DNA of 6,086 nt from assembly GCA_903932805.1 (NCBI GenBank), contig CAIZHO010000325.1, forward strand, positions 1-6,086. The letters run 5' to 3'. The stretch is from an uncultured Roseiflexaceae bacterium (GTDB lineage Bacteria; Chloroflexota; Chloroflexia; Chloroflexales; Roseiflexaceae). The notes under the pieces were generated by a model. The model had not been told where the DNA came from, did not search any database, and saw only the letters and a program-made list of their open reading frames with translations. Numbering within the stretch: position 1 is the stretch's first letter; each line of letters starts with the position of its first letter. The position numbers and the translations under genes were made by a program. Shown here piece by piece: positions 1-5,555 of this stretch.

Positions 1-136
1 GCCGGGACGCCGGGACGCCGGGACGCCGGGACGCCGGGACGCCGGGACGCCGGGACGCCGGGACGCCGGGACGCCGGGACGCCGGGACGCCGGGACGCCG
101 GGACGCCGGGACACCGGGACACCGGGACACCGGGAC
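1..136. repeat. 8-bp tandem repeat array, 17 units, open at left edge
   Basis: Fourteen head-to-tail copies of gccgggac (1-112) are followed by three copies of the variant accgggac (113-136). There are no interruptions, and the array starts at base 1, so its true length is unknown. The plus strand has GGG every 8 bases with 5-base spacers, which fits the usual G-quadruplex pattern. Because 8 is not a multiple of 3, every frame on each strand reads the same 8-residue cycle and none contains a stop. The array begins 17 bases beyond the stop codon of the dehydrogenase gene, separated by two aaccc units and an A7 run. It has no spacers, so it is not a CRISPR array. Confidence 0.97.
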
Positions 137-153
137 AACCCAACCCAAAAAAA

Positions 154-927
154 TCATTTCCCCCCATCGATCGAAATGACCTGGCCGCTGATCCAACCCG
201 CGTATTCCGACGCCAAAAAGAGCACCCCATGCGCGATGTCATTGGGTTGGCCGAGGCGCTGGAGCGCGATGGATTGCACCAGATTCTGTTGTACCTCGGG
301 GCCGTAGGCATCCCATTGGCGTTGGGTGTTGGCGTTCGACAGCACAAACCCCGGTGCGATATTGTTGACCGTGATGTTGTACGGCCCGAGCTCGTGGCAG
401 AGCTGGCGCGTCAGGTTGATCTGACCGGCCTTGGCCGTGGCGTATGCTTGGATGCCCGTCAGGCTCGGTCCCAATCCGGCGCCGCTCGAGATGTTGATGA
501 TGCGACCGCTGCGGGCCTGCTTCATACCCGGTGCCGCCGCCTGTGCAAAATAAAACGCCGCTGACATATTGACCGCGATGATTGCATTCCACTGCTCGTA
601 GGTTACCTGCTCGAGCGGCTGGCCCACTTGGCCCAACACCCCGCCGGCATTGTTCACCAACACATCAATGTGGCCGCTAGCGGCGCTGGCGATTGCCTCA
701 CCGACGAACGCCGTAACCGCTGCCGGCTGGGTCACATCGACCGTGCGCACGGTGCAACGCCCACCGGCGGCACGACACAACGCCTCTGTTTCGGTGAGCT
801 CAGCCGCGATCAAATCACACGCCCACACATTGGCGCCACGCGCCGCAAATGCCTGCGCTATCGCCCGCCCGAAGCCGTGGGCTGCACCTGTCACAATGAC
901 CGTCTGATCCGTAAATGCTATCTGCAT
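154..927 (-). CDS. SDR-family NAD(P)-dependent oxidoreductase
   Basis: Classical short-chain dehydrogenase/reductase of 257 aa, the usual full length, predicted to be a soluble cytoplasmic Rossmann enzyme that interconverts an alcohol and a carbonyl. Visible motifs: cofactor loop TGAAHGFG (13-20), Asp38 at the end of the second strand (favours NAD(H) over NADP(H)), Asp64-Val65, NNAG (92-95), Asn120, and catalytic Ser148, Tyr162 and Lys166 (YATAK). A PGF motif lies in the C-terminal third and the protein ends in SIDGGK, typical of the family. The frame stays open upstream to a TTG at 993 and an ATG at 975. I chose the ATG at 927 because AGAGAGG sits 4 bases before it and the Rossmann strand then starts at residue 8, as expected. 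It is the last gene of a minus-strand set after a transporter and an amidohydrolase. The substrate is not determinable; polyol/sugar-type and FabG-like dehydrogenases share this pattern. Confidence 0.93.
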   Translation of the reverse strand: MQIAFTDQTVIVTGAAHGFGRAIAQAFAARGANVWACDLIAAELTETEALCRAAGGRCTVRTVDVTQPAAVTAFVGEAIASAASGHIDVLVNNAGGVLGQVGQPLEQVTYEQWNAIIAVNMSAAFYFAQAAAPGMKQARSGRIINISSGAGLGPSLTGIQAYATAKAGQINLTRQLCHELGPYNITVNNIAPGFVLSNANTQRQWDAYGPEVQQNLVQSIALQRLGQPNDIAHGVLFLASEYAGWISGQVISIDGGK

Positions 928-931
928 GGGG

Positions 932-938
932 CCTCTCT
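932..938 (-). promoter_or_regulatory. Ribosome binding site deciding the dehydrogenase start
   Basis: Reads AGAGAGG on the minus strand, 4 bases before the ATG at 927. The alternative starts at 975 (ATG) and 993 (TTG) would add 16-22 residues rich in Gly, Ser and Gln ahead of the Rossmann fold, which is not typical for the family. Confidence 0.6.
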
Positions 939-1064
939 GCGTCGCACAACCCGCGCCGCTGGGGGATTGGTGCATGTGTTGTTGTTTTGTCAAAAACGAA
1001 TAACATTAGCACAAATACGAATATATATCGAAATTGCGATACGGTATGAATATGGTGTGAAAAA

Positions 1065-1078
1065 TCCACATTTGTGGA
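1065..1078. repeat. 6-bp inverted repeat with 2-bp centre
   Basis: tccaca (1065-1070) and tgtgga (1073-1078) are exact reverse complements around tt. Only 3 bases separate it from the LacI-type operator. It could be a second protein-binding site or a weak hairpin; the stem is too short and the context too AT-rich to call a terminator. Confidence 0.45.
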
Positions 1079-1081
1079 AAA

Positions 1082-1095
1082 TGCAACCGGTTGCA
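1082..1095. promoter_or_regulatory. Putative LacI/GalR-family operator
   Basis: TGCAACCGGTTGCA is a perfect 14-bp palindrome. It matches every fixed position of the general LacI-family operator pattern TGNAANCGNTTNCA, including the central CG. It lies 8 bases past the hydrolase stop codon and about 155 bases before the dehydrogenase start, so the dehydrogenase is the obvious target. No regulator gene is visible in the window. Match to the family pattern is seen; actual binding is inferred. Confidence 0.6.
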
Positions 1096-1103
1096 CAGTG
1101 GAT

Positions 1104-1808
1104 TTAGCTGTCCCAGCCATCGCTGATGAGGGACCGCGTCTCGCTGACAGCGACGTCCCAGATGGCAAGCATCTCGTCGTCGGGGCGTTGGTACACGCCT
1201 TCGTAGTTGCCGTCGCCGTAGTAGGCGCGCATGTTGTCGCCCACCAAATTGACCTGGCCGGTGCGATCGGGGTAGACCTTTTGGGTGGTGGGCATGGTCA
1301 CGCCGGGCAGGCGTGTCCAGGGGAAGTTTTCCATCCATGATGCATGGCTGCTCAGCGGATCGGTTGCTTTGACCGTTGCCCAGGTCTTGGGGGCGCGCCA
1401 CCAATTGTGGAACTTGACCTGCGTGCCGGGGTGGTCAGCCATCCATTCGAGGACCAGGCCGTCGACCGGGCTGTTGCCGCCGTGGCCGTTGACAATCACG
1501 ATGCGGCGAAATCCCGAATGGTACATGCTGTTGAGGATGTCACGCACCAGACTGATATACGTGTCGATGCGCAGGGTGATGGTGCCCGGGTAGGATTGGA
1601 AGTACGGGGCCATCCCGTAGCTCACCACCGGGAAGACCGGTACACCCAGCGGCTCGGCGGCATCTTTGGCGCATGTTTCGGCCAAAATACTGTCGACGCT
1701 CAGGCTGAGGTAGGCGTGCTGCTCGGTGCTCCCGAGGGGCAACACGCAGCGGTCGTCGTGTTGCAGGTATGCTTCGACCTGCATCCAATTCATCTGCGAA
1801 ATCTGCAT
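1104..1808 (-). CDS. Creatininase-family amidohydrolase
   Basis: A 234-aa protein of the creatininase/MftE superfamily, metal-dependent enzymes that hydrolyse cyclic or linear amides; length is near the family norm. Seen: LPLGSTEQH (23-31) supplying Glu29 and His31, Asp39 in the position of the third ligand, a PVVSYGMAPYFQSYPGT block (60-76), and the NGHGGN signature (107-112) with His109. The later family motif HAGExE appears as HASWMEN (155-161): the first Glu is replaced by Trp158 and the second is kept as Glu160. The Gly normally following EQH is Ala32. These departures suggest a subfamily with a different substrate from creatinine. The start at 1808 has AAAGGA 6 bases upstream. It lies 14 bp after the transporter stop, so the two are probably one transcript. 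Neither MftE (no mycofactocin neighbours) nor true creatininase is supported. Confidence 0.88.
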   Translation of the reverse strand: MQISQMNWMQVEAYLQHDDRCVLPLGSTEQHAYLSLSVDSILAETCAKDAAEPLGVPVFPVVSYGMAPYFQSYPGTITLRIDTYISLVRDILNSMYHSGFRRIVIVNGHGGNSPVDGLVLEWMADHPGTQVKFHNWWRAPKTWATVKATDPLSSHASWMENFPWTRLPGVTMPTTQKVYPDRTGQVNLVGDNMRAYYGDGNYEGVYQRPDDEMLAIWDVAVSETRSLISDGWDS

Positions 1809-1814
1809 GTGAAG

Positions 1815-1820
1815 TCCTTT
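1815..1820 (-). promoter_or_regulatory. Ribosome binding site of the amidohydrolase
   Basis: AAAGGA on the minus strand, 6 bases before the ATG at 1808. It fits inside the 14-bp gap after the transporter stop, supporting independent translation from a shared mRNA. Confidence 0.6.
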
Positions 1821-1822
1821 GT

Positions 1823-2743
1823 TTAGGCGTCGGCTTTTTTGGTGAGGGTGGGTAACAGGATCGAGACGAAAATCAGCGCCATGCCCATATACTGCAACGC
1901 CATTAGCTGCTCACCCAAAAAGAGGATGGCAATGGCGCTGGCGACGGGCGCCTCGAGCACCAAAATGAGACCACCGGTGCTCGCTGGGATATGTTGCAAT
2001 GACAAGTTGAACAGTGCGTAGCCGCCTAACGTCGGTCCGATGGCCAGCGCCACGAGAATCAACCAGGCGGTCAGATCCCCGACCGCAAAGATGCCTGGTG
2101 CTGCCTCCTGACCGACGACCAATGGCGCGGCAATCAGCATCGCCAACAACGTCAGCGAGCCGGTGGCCATGGTAATCCCCAGCGAGGCCCACGGGTTGAC
2201 CGTGCGCACGGCTTTTTGGGTGTACAGCACATAAAATGCCTGGAGAACGGCAGTGGTCAAACCGACCACAATGCCCAGCCAATTGAGTTTGATTTGCTCG
2301 GGGTCGTACAGCTTGACCAACAGACCCATGCCGATGAGCGACAACAGCAGACCGATGACCTGCACCGTCCGCAACTGCTCGCCGAACATAAACCGTGCGC
2401 CGATGGTGACGAACGTCGGGAACAAATAGATCAGCACGACCGCGATGGCGGCGCCATTGAGGCTGACCGACCAGATCCACAAGGCGTGATAGATACCTAT
2501 CGACACCACGCCCAAAAGTGCCAACGGGGTGAAGTCGGCTCGCGAGACACGGAGCGCCGCCCGGTTGCGCACCAGCAACATACCCATGACTGCGATAGTC
2601 ACAAAGACATCACGCCAAAAGGCCAGAGTCACGCCGGGGACGTGATAGACGTCGAGGAGGTATTTGATGCCGGGGGCGGTGCCGGCCCAGACAACAGCAG
2701 CGATGGTACAGAGGATCAGTCCCGTTCGACGTGAAGGCGTCAT
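1823..2743 (-). CDS. EamA/DMT-superfamily transporter, 10 TM
   Basis: A 306-aa inner-membrane protein of the drug/metabolite transporter superfamily with two EamA repeats (about 8-143 and 155-298). Hydrophobic stretches fit ten helices at roughly 9-29, 38-58, 73-93, 97-116, 127-146, 155-175, 186-206, 224-244, 254-275 and 279-298. The repeats end alike: a helix with a central Pro (Pro109; Pro266) followed by GEQL (121-124; 277-280), the internal duplication expected of the family. Arg44 in AFWRD matches the conserved Arg after helix 2. The family moves small metabolites such as amino acids, purines or sugars; direction and substrate cannot be read here. AGGAG lies 10 bases before the ATG, and a TATAAT lies further upstream. 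It is the first gene of the minus-strand set, so it probably carries the substrate or product of the following hydrolase. Confidence 0.92.
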   Translation of the reverse strand: MTPSRRTGLILCTIAAVVWAGTAPGIKYLLDVYHVPGVTLAFWRDVFVTIAVMGMLLVRNRAALRVSRADFTPLALLGVVSIGIYHALWIWSVSLNGAAIAVVLIYLFPTFVTIGARFMFGEQLRTVQVIGLLLSLIGMGLLVKLYDPEQIKLNWLGIVVGLTTAVLQAFYVLYTQKAVRTVNPWASLGITMATGSLTLLAMLIAAPLVVGQEAAPGIFAVGDLTAWLILVALAIGPTLGGYALFNLSLQHIPASTGGLILVLEAPVASAIAILFLGEQLMALQYMGMALIFVSILLPTLTKKADA

Positions 2744-2775
2744 CGCTGCAGTGCTCCTGTGTGGTGAATGGCTAC

Positions 2776-2804
2776 ATTATAGGTTACAGGGGAGTGGTTT
2801 TGTG
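2776..2804 (-). promoter_or_regulatory. Candidate promoter for the transporter gene
   Basis: A perfect TATAAT (minus strand, 2776-2781) lies 32 bases before the transporter start. The hexamer 17 bases further upstream is CACAAA, a poor -35, so this may need an activator or use an unseen element. It should drive at least the transporter and amidohydrolase genes. Confidence 0.5.
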
Positions 2805-2906
2805 TCGCCGTACCTGTTGTTGAGGGCTTGGGATTGTTGTTCGAAATGTGTGTTGCGTGTGTTCGTTTTGTGGTGTTCCGTCAAAGACGAAACGGTCAGT
2901 GAACGG

Positions 2907-2972
2907 AGGGAAATACCTACCAACTCGGTGATTCAGATAGTGATTGTTTTGATCACTCAGTTGGACTTCCCT
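2907..2972. repeat. Imperfect long inverted repeat
   Basis: Left blocks agggaa (2907), ccaact (2920) and gtgat (2928) are matched in reverse order by atcac (2952), agttgg (2959) and ttccct (2967). The two inner blocks plus their 2-bp spacer form 13-bp arms with 11 matches. The outer blocks are offset by unequal spacing. It could be a stable RNA or cruciform structure, or a relic of a small element. Confidence 0.45.
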
Positions 2973-3215
2973 GCAACGGGCACCCAACGCACTCAGACCA
3001 ATGCCGGCTCTCACCGGCTGCCGAATGACCACTGAATGACAATGGGTTGTCAGAGTAATGATGCCTTCCCATCGCATACGACGCGTGGTACGTTCGCTAT
3101 CGAATTCATCGGATCGTTTTGCACAATATGCCACGCACATCATCAAAAGTGGAAGTGAAGTAGAAATTGGTATAGCAGAAATAACATTAACAATTAAAGA
3201 ATTTCGGCTTAATAG

Positions 3216-3244
3216 TTGAAATAATTTATCTTGTTGTGTACTAT
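3216..3244 (+). promoter_or_regulatory. Sigma70-type promoter of the secreted protein gene
   Basis: TTGAAA (3216-3221), a 17-bp spacer and TACTAT (3239-3244), embedded in AT-rich DNA. Five of six and four of six consensus bases match, with ideal spacing. Transcription would start near 3251, giving a leader of only about 20 bases that contains the ribosome binding site. Confidence 0.6.
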
Positions 3245-3259
3245 TTATGAATCCAACAG

Positions 3260-3265
3260 AAAGGA
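3260..3265 (+). promoter_or_regulatory. Ribosome binding site deciding the start of the secreted protein
   Basis: AAAGGA sits 7 bases before the ATG at 3273. The frame is open back to a TTG at 3231, but that codon lies inside the promoter spacer, and the extra 14 residues would put polar residues ahead of the signal peptide. Confidence 0.7.
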
Positions 3266-3272
3266 AGCATAT

Positions 3273-5516
3273 ATGACCTGGAAGAAGACAGTCACAGTGC
3301 TTGTGGTTTCTTTGCTCCTTGGAGCGCTGGTGTACCCGCGAAGCGGTATAGTACCAACGGTGCGCGCTGATTCACGCACCCTGACAGCGCTGCACGACAG
3401 CGTACAGGTCGACATCAGCTGTGTATTGAGTGCGTGTACGAGCAGCACAATAGCAACCAATCAAATGCGTAAGCTTGTTGTCAGTTCGACGGGGGTGGCA
3501 TACGCAATATTTTCGAATGCAAGTGGGATCTGGTTCACCAAGAGCACAGATCGCGGTGCGACATTTAGCGCACCAACGCTGGTAACCTCGACCGCAACAC
3601 AAGGTGAAATAGCAATTTCGAGTGATGGTACGTTGTATGTGGGTTGGCTCTATTTTGCCTCATACAGCGGCACGTTCAAAATGTCAAAAAGCAGCGATGG
3701 CGGCACAACCTGGAGTGGAGCTGTCAGTGTCGGCAGTTCTCGGGGTTCGACTATACCGTTCCATTTGGCAGTTGATGGAAACAATGTCTTTGGATTGACA
3801 CAGAACGGGCTGGAACTCTTCGTCAGTACGAATGCTGCATCATCATGGGGTCCAAAGTTTCCTCCCTATAAGGCGATTTTATCCGCTGATGTCCATGTTG
3901 ACCCGCTGACACACGACATCTACATTTTTAGGGCGGCTCCGACGGTCGGATGGTACAGCAGTAGTGACGTAGGCACGACGTGGAGCACTGAACGAGAAAC
4001 GTACGCAGACGTGGATTATCTGGTCAGTGCGTTTGGTATGACTGGAACTGATAAATTCGTCTACATGGCCGGTGCTGGTACTGGGCTGCATCGCGTGAAC
4101 GTAACAGATGAGTCGATTCAATCCGTAACGGTGTCTGCATCAGCCGACAATACCACACGCTCGTTGGCCGCAGACAGCTGTGGCAACGTCATCAGCGGTA
4201 ACAAAACGGGCTCAGATTTGTATGTGCAATACAGCAAAAATTCGGGTGCGACGTTCAGCAGTGCAGCAGTAGTCACCACGGGTGCAGACAGTTCGAGTGT
4301 GGCTATCAACCCCGTCAACGGTGATGTGCTGTACTTGTATGAAAAATCCGGACACATCTATATGTCGACGTATGCCGGTTTGTTGGATGGGCCTGCCGAC
4401 AGCTGTTATCCGTCCAGTGCGACCGCTACCAATACGCCCGCCGCAACGGGGACCCCAGCATCAAGCGCAACACGTGTACCCGCAACAGGTACCCGCACCC
4501 GCACGACAGCAGCAACGAAAACTCCATCGCTACGACCATCCAAAACTCCATCGAAAACACCAATCAATACACGATCACTAACACCAATCAAAACACCAAT
4601 CAAAACACAGTCATTGACCGCGTCGTTCACCGCAACAAAGACAGCCACGATGACGCCAACGCCAATCCCTTTACTCATGAAGAAGGGAGCAGTAGGTGGA
4701 TCGTTTGTCCTCGGTCTGTTGCAGAATGGCACCTTGACTACCTGGGGGATGAATCGTGAGAGCCAAACCAACATCCCACCCTGCTGTGGATCGGGTATAT
4801 CCGATATCGCCGTCGGTACGAACTTTGCGCTCGCGCTCAAAGGAGGCAAAGTCTATGGCTGGGGTGCGAACACCAAGGGGCAGGTCACGTTCCCTGCTGC
4901 AGCCGGCAGCAACATCACAGCAATTGCCGCTGGTGGTTCGCATGGTGTGGCATTGACGAATAAGGGGATTGTCCTCGGCTGGGGTGACAATGGCTATCGG
5001 CAAGCTGCGGTACCGCCGGGTGTGAAGGATGTCACGCAGATTGCCGCTGGCACGAACCACACATTGATTGTCAAGGAAAACGGTACCGTCCAAGCGTGGG
5101 GTAACAATGCTGCGGGTCAGATCAGGATCCCTGCGGGTCTCAAGAACGTCTTGCAGGTGGTTGGCGGTCTCGATCATTCGTTGGCACTCATACAAGGCGG
5201 TACCATCGTCGGCTGGGGTGGCAATGGGTACAGCCAATCTTCGATTCCAAAGACTGCAATTGACATTAAGCAGGTCAGTGCAGGTGCGCAGTTCTCGTTA
5301 GCCGTCAAGAACAATGGCACCGTCATAGCTTGGGGTCGAAACGATTACAATCAGACCTACATCCCACCCGAATACACCAACATCTACACGGTTGCCACAG
5401 GATATGCCAACACCATCCTCGGACTGCGGAGCGGCCGCATCATCGTACTCGGTGACCAGTCCAATGGTGTTGACGTTTCGCGCACACCAACCAAGACAGC
5501 AACGCCGTCACCATAG
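3273..5516 (+). CDS. Secreted two-propeller protein: Asp-box (sialidase-like) plus RCC1-like domains
   Basis: A 747-aa exported protein of unknown function. Residues 1-32 form a Sec signal peptide (MTWKK, hydrophobic core 6-20, likely cleavage after VRA32). Residues 40-378 hold Asp-box motifs STDRGATF (91), SSDGGTTW (140), STNAASSW (185), SSDVGTTW (230) and SKNSGATF (321), spaced near 45 or twice 45. Degenerate blades near 270 and 360 suggest six or seven blades. Residues 379-466 are a Thr/Pro/Lys/Ser linker. Residues 475-735 contain seven RCC1-like repeats of 39-40 aa, with WG or its equivalent at 491, 530, 570, 609, 648, 687 and 726 (Leu in the last). The tail TPTKTATPSP resembles the linker. 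I see no sialidase Arg/FRIP motif, so enzymatic activity is doubtful. A binding, adhesion or scaffold role outside the cell is inferred. No sortase signal, lipobox or C-terminal helix is present. GC is lower than in the minus-strand genes. Confidence 0.88.
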   Translation: MTWKKTVTVLVVSLLLGALVYPRSGIVPTVRADSRTLTALHDSVQVDISCVLSACTSSTIATNQMRKLVVSSTGVAYAIFSNASGIWFTKSTDRGATFSAPTLVTSTATQGEIAISSDGTLYVGWLYFASYSGTFKMSKSSDGGTTWSGAVSVGSSRGSTIPFHLAVDGNNVFGLTQNGLELFVSTNAASSWGPKFPPYKAILSADVHVDPLTHDIYIFRAAPTVGWYSSSDVGTTWSTERETYADVDYLVSAFGMTGTDKFVYMAGAGTGLHRVNVTDESIQSVTVSASADNTTRSLAADSCGNVISGNKTGSDLYVQYSKNSGATFSSAAVVTTGADSSSVAINPVNGDVLYLYEKSGHIYMSTYAGLLDGPADSCYPSSATATNTPAATGTPASSATRVPATGTRTRTTAATKTPSLRPSKTPSKTPINTRSLTPIKTPIKTQSLTASFTATKTATMTPTPIPLLMKKGAVGGSFVLGLLQNGTLTTWGMNRESQTNIPPCCGSGISDIAVGTNFALALKGGKVYGWGANTKGQVTFPAAAGSNITAIAAGGSHGVALTNKGIVLGWGDNGYRQAAVPPGVKDVTQIAAGTNHTLIVKENGTVQAWGNNAAGQIRIPAGLKNVLQVVGGLDHSLALIQGGTIVGWGGNGYSQSSIPKTAIDIKQVSAGAQFSLAVKNNGTVIAWGRNDYNQTYIPPEYTNIYTVATGYANTILGLRSGRIIVLGDQSNGVDVSRTPTKTATPSP
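4407..4670 (+). other. T/P/K-rich interdomain linker segment
   Basis: Encodes residues 379-466, almost all Thr, Pro, Ala, Ser and Lys or Arg, with recurrent KTP, LTP and ATKT units. Such linkers are extended, often glycosylated spacers between folded domains of secreted bacterial proteins. It separates the two propellers cleanly. Confidence 0.85.
4556..4603 (+). repeat. 12-bp in-frame minisatellite within the linker
   Basis: aacaccaatcaa occurs exactly at 4556, 4580 and 4592, with a diverged 12-bp unit at 4568. Each unit encodes four residues (TPI plus a Lys/Asn-type residue). The repeat keeps the frame, so slippage would change linker length by four residues at a time. Confidence 0.8.
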
Positions 5517-5531
5517 GATGCTCGATTGGGA

Positions 5532-5555
5532 CGGGGTTTATTGCAATAAACCCCG
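5532..5555. terminator. Perfect 24-bp palindrome after the secreted protein gene
   Basis: cggggtttatt, gc, aataaaccccg form a fully self-complementary sequence 15 bases after the stop codon. As RNA it gives about a 10-bp stem with a TGCA loop. There is no T-run on the plus strand after it, so it may act as a processing or stability hairpin rather than a standard terminator. Confidence 0.55.

Larger units (their letters stand above)
928..1103. other. AT-rich intergenic gap with regulatory palindromes
   Basis: This is the 176-bp gap between the hydrolase stop and the dehydrogenase start, on the minus strand. Positions 990-1090 are strikingly AT-rich against GC-rich flanking genes. It contains a LacI-type operator (1082-1095), a second inverted repeat (1065-1078) and a possible -10 (TATATT, 1020-1025 on the minus strand) without a convincing -35. 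The most likely reading is that the dehydrogenase has its own regulated promoter here. Confidence 0.5.
2744..3272. other. Divergent intergenic region, no convincing gene
   Basis: This 529-bp gap separates the minus-strand transporter from the plus-strand secreted protein. It holds a promoter at each end and an imperfect inverted repeat (2907-2972). It also has a pair of gaatgac repeats 11 bp apart (3023 and 3034). Positions 3150-3250 are strongly AT-rich. The minus-strand open frame 3146-2784 (120 codons) has no Shine-Dalgarno, no recognisable domain and odd composition, so I do not call it a gene. A decayed mobile element cannot be excluded. Confidence 0.6.

Noticed and set aside
1..136. CRISPR-like appearance of a repeat array
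   Set aside because: Units are 8 bp and directly adjacent with no spacers; this is a simple tandem repeat.
137..153. Rho-independent terminator for the dehydrogenase gene from its T7 run
   Set aside because: The T-run directly follows the stop codon with no stem before it.
928..993. N-terminal extension of the dehydrogenase to TTG 993 or ATG 975
   Set aside because: The extra residues do not resemble family N-termini, and a Shine-Dalgarno fits the ATG at 927 better.
229..1404. Several overlapping open frames opposite or offset to the dehydrogenase and hydrolase
   Set aside because: They mirror GC-rich coding DNA, have no domain features, and conflict with genes that show complete motifs.
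2216..2734. Plus-strand 172-codon open frame antisense to the transporter
   Set aside because: It is rich in Asp, Gln and His, as expected from the reverse complement of membrane-helix codons; no ribosome binding site or domain.
2784..3146. Minus-strand 120-codon open frame in the divergent gap
   Set aside because: No Shine-Dalgarno, no recognisable family, and it overlaps the transporter promoter; possibly random, though a decayed gene cannot be excluded.
3231..3272. Upstream TTG start for the secreted protein
   Set aside because: It lies within the predicted promoter spacer, upstream of the likely transcription start; the ATG at 3273 has a good ribosome site and begins a signal peptide.
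3393..4407. Active sialidase annotation for the N-terminal domain
   Set aside because: Asp-boxes only mark the propeller fold; the catalytic Arg motif and nucleophile context were not seen.
4406..5237. Minus-strand open frames opposite the linker and RCC1-like region
   Set aside because: Their Val/Gly-rich or irregular composition is the shadow of repetitive Thr/Pro and RCC1 codons.
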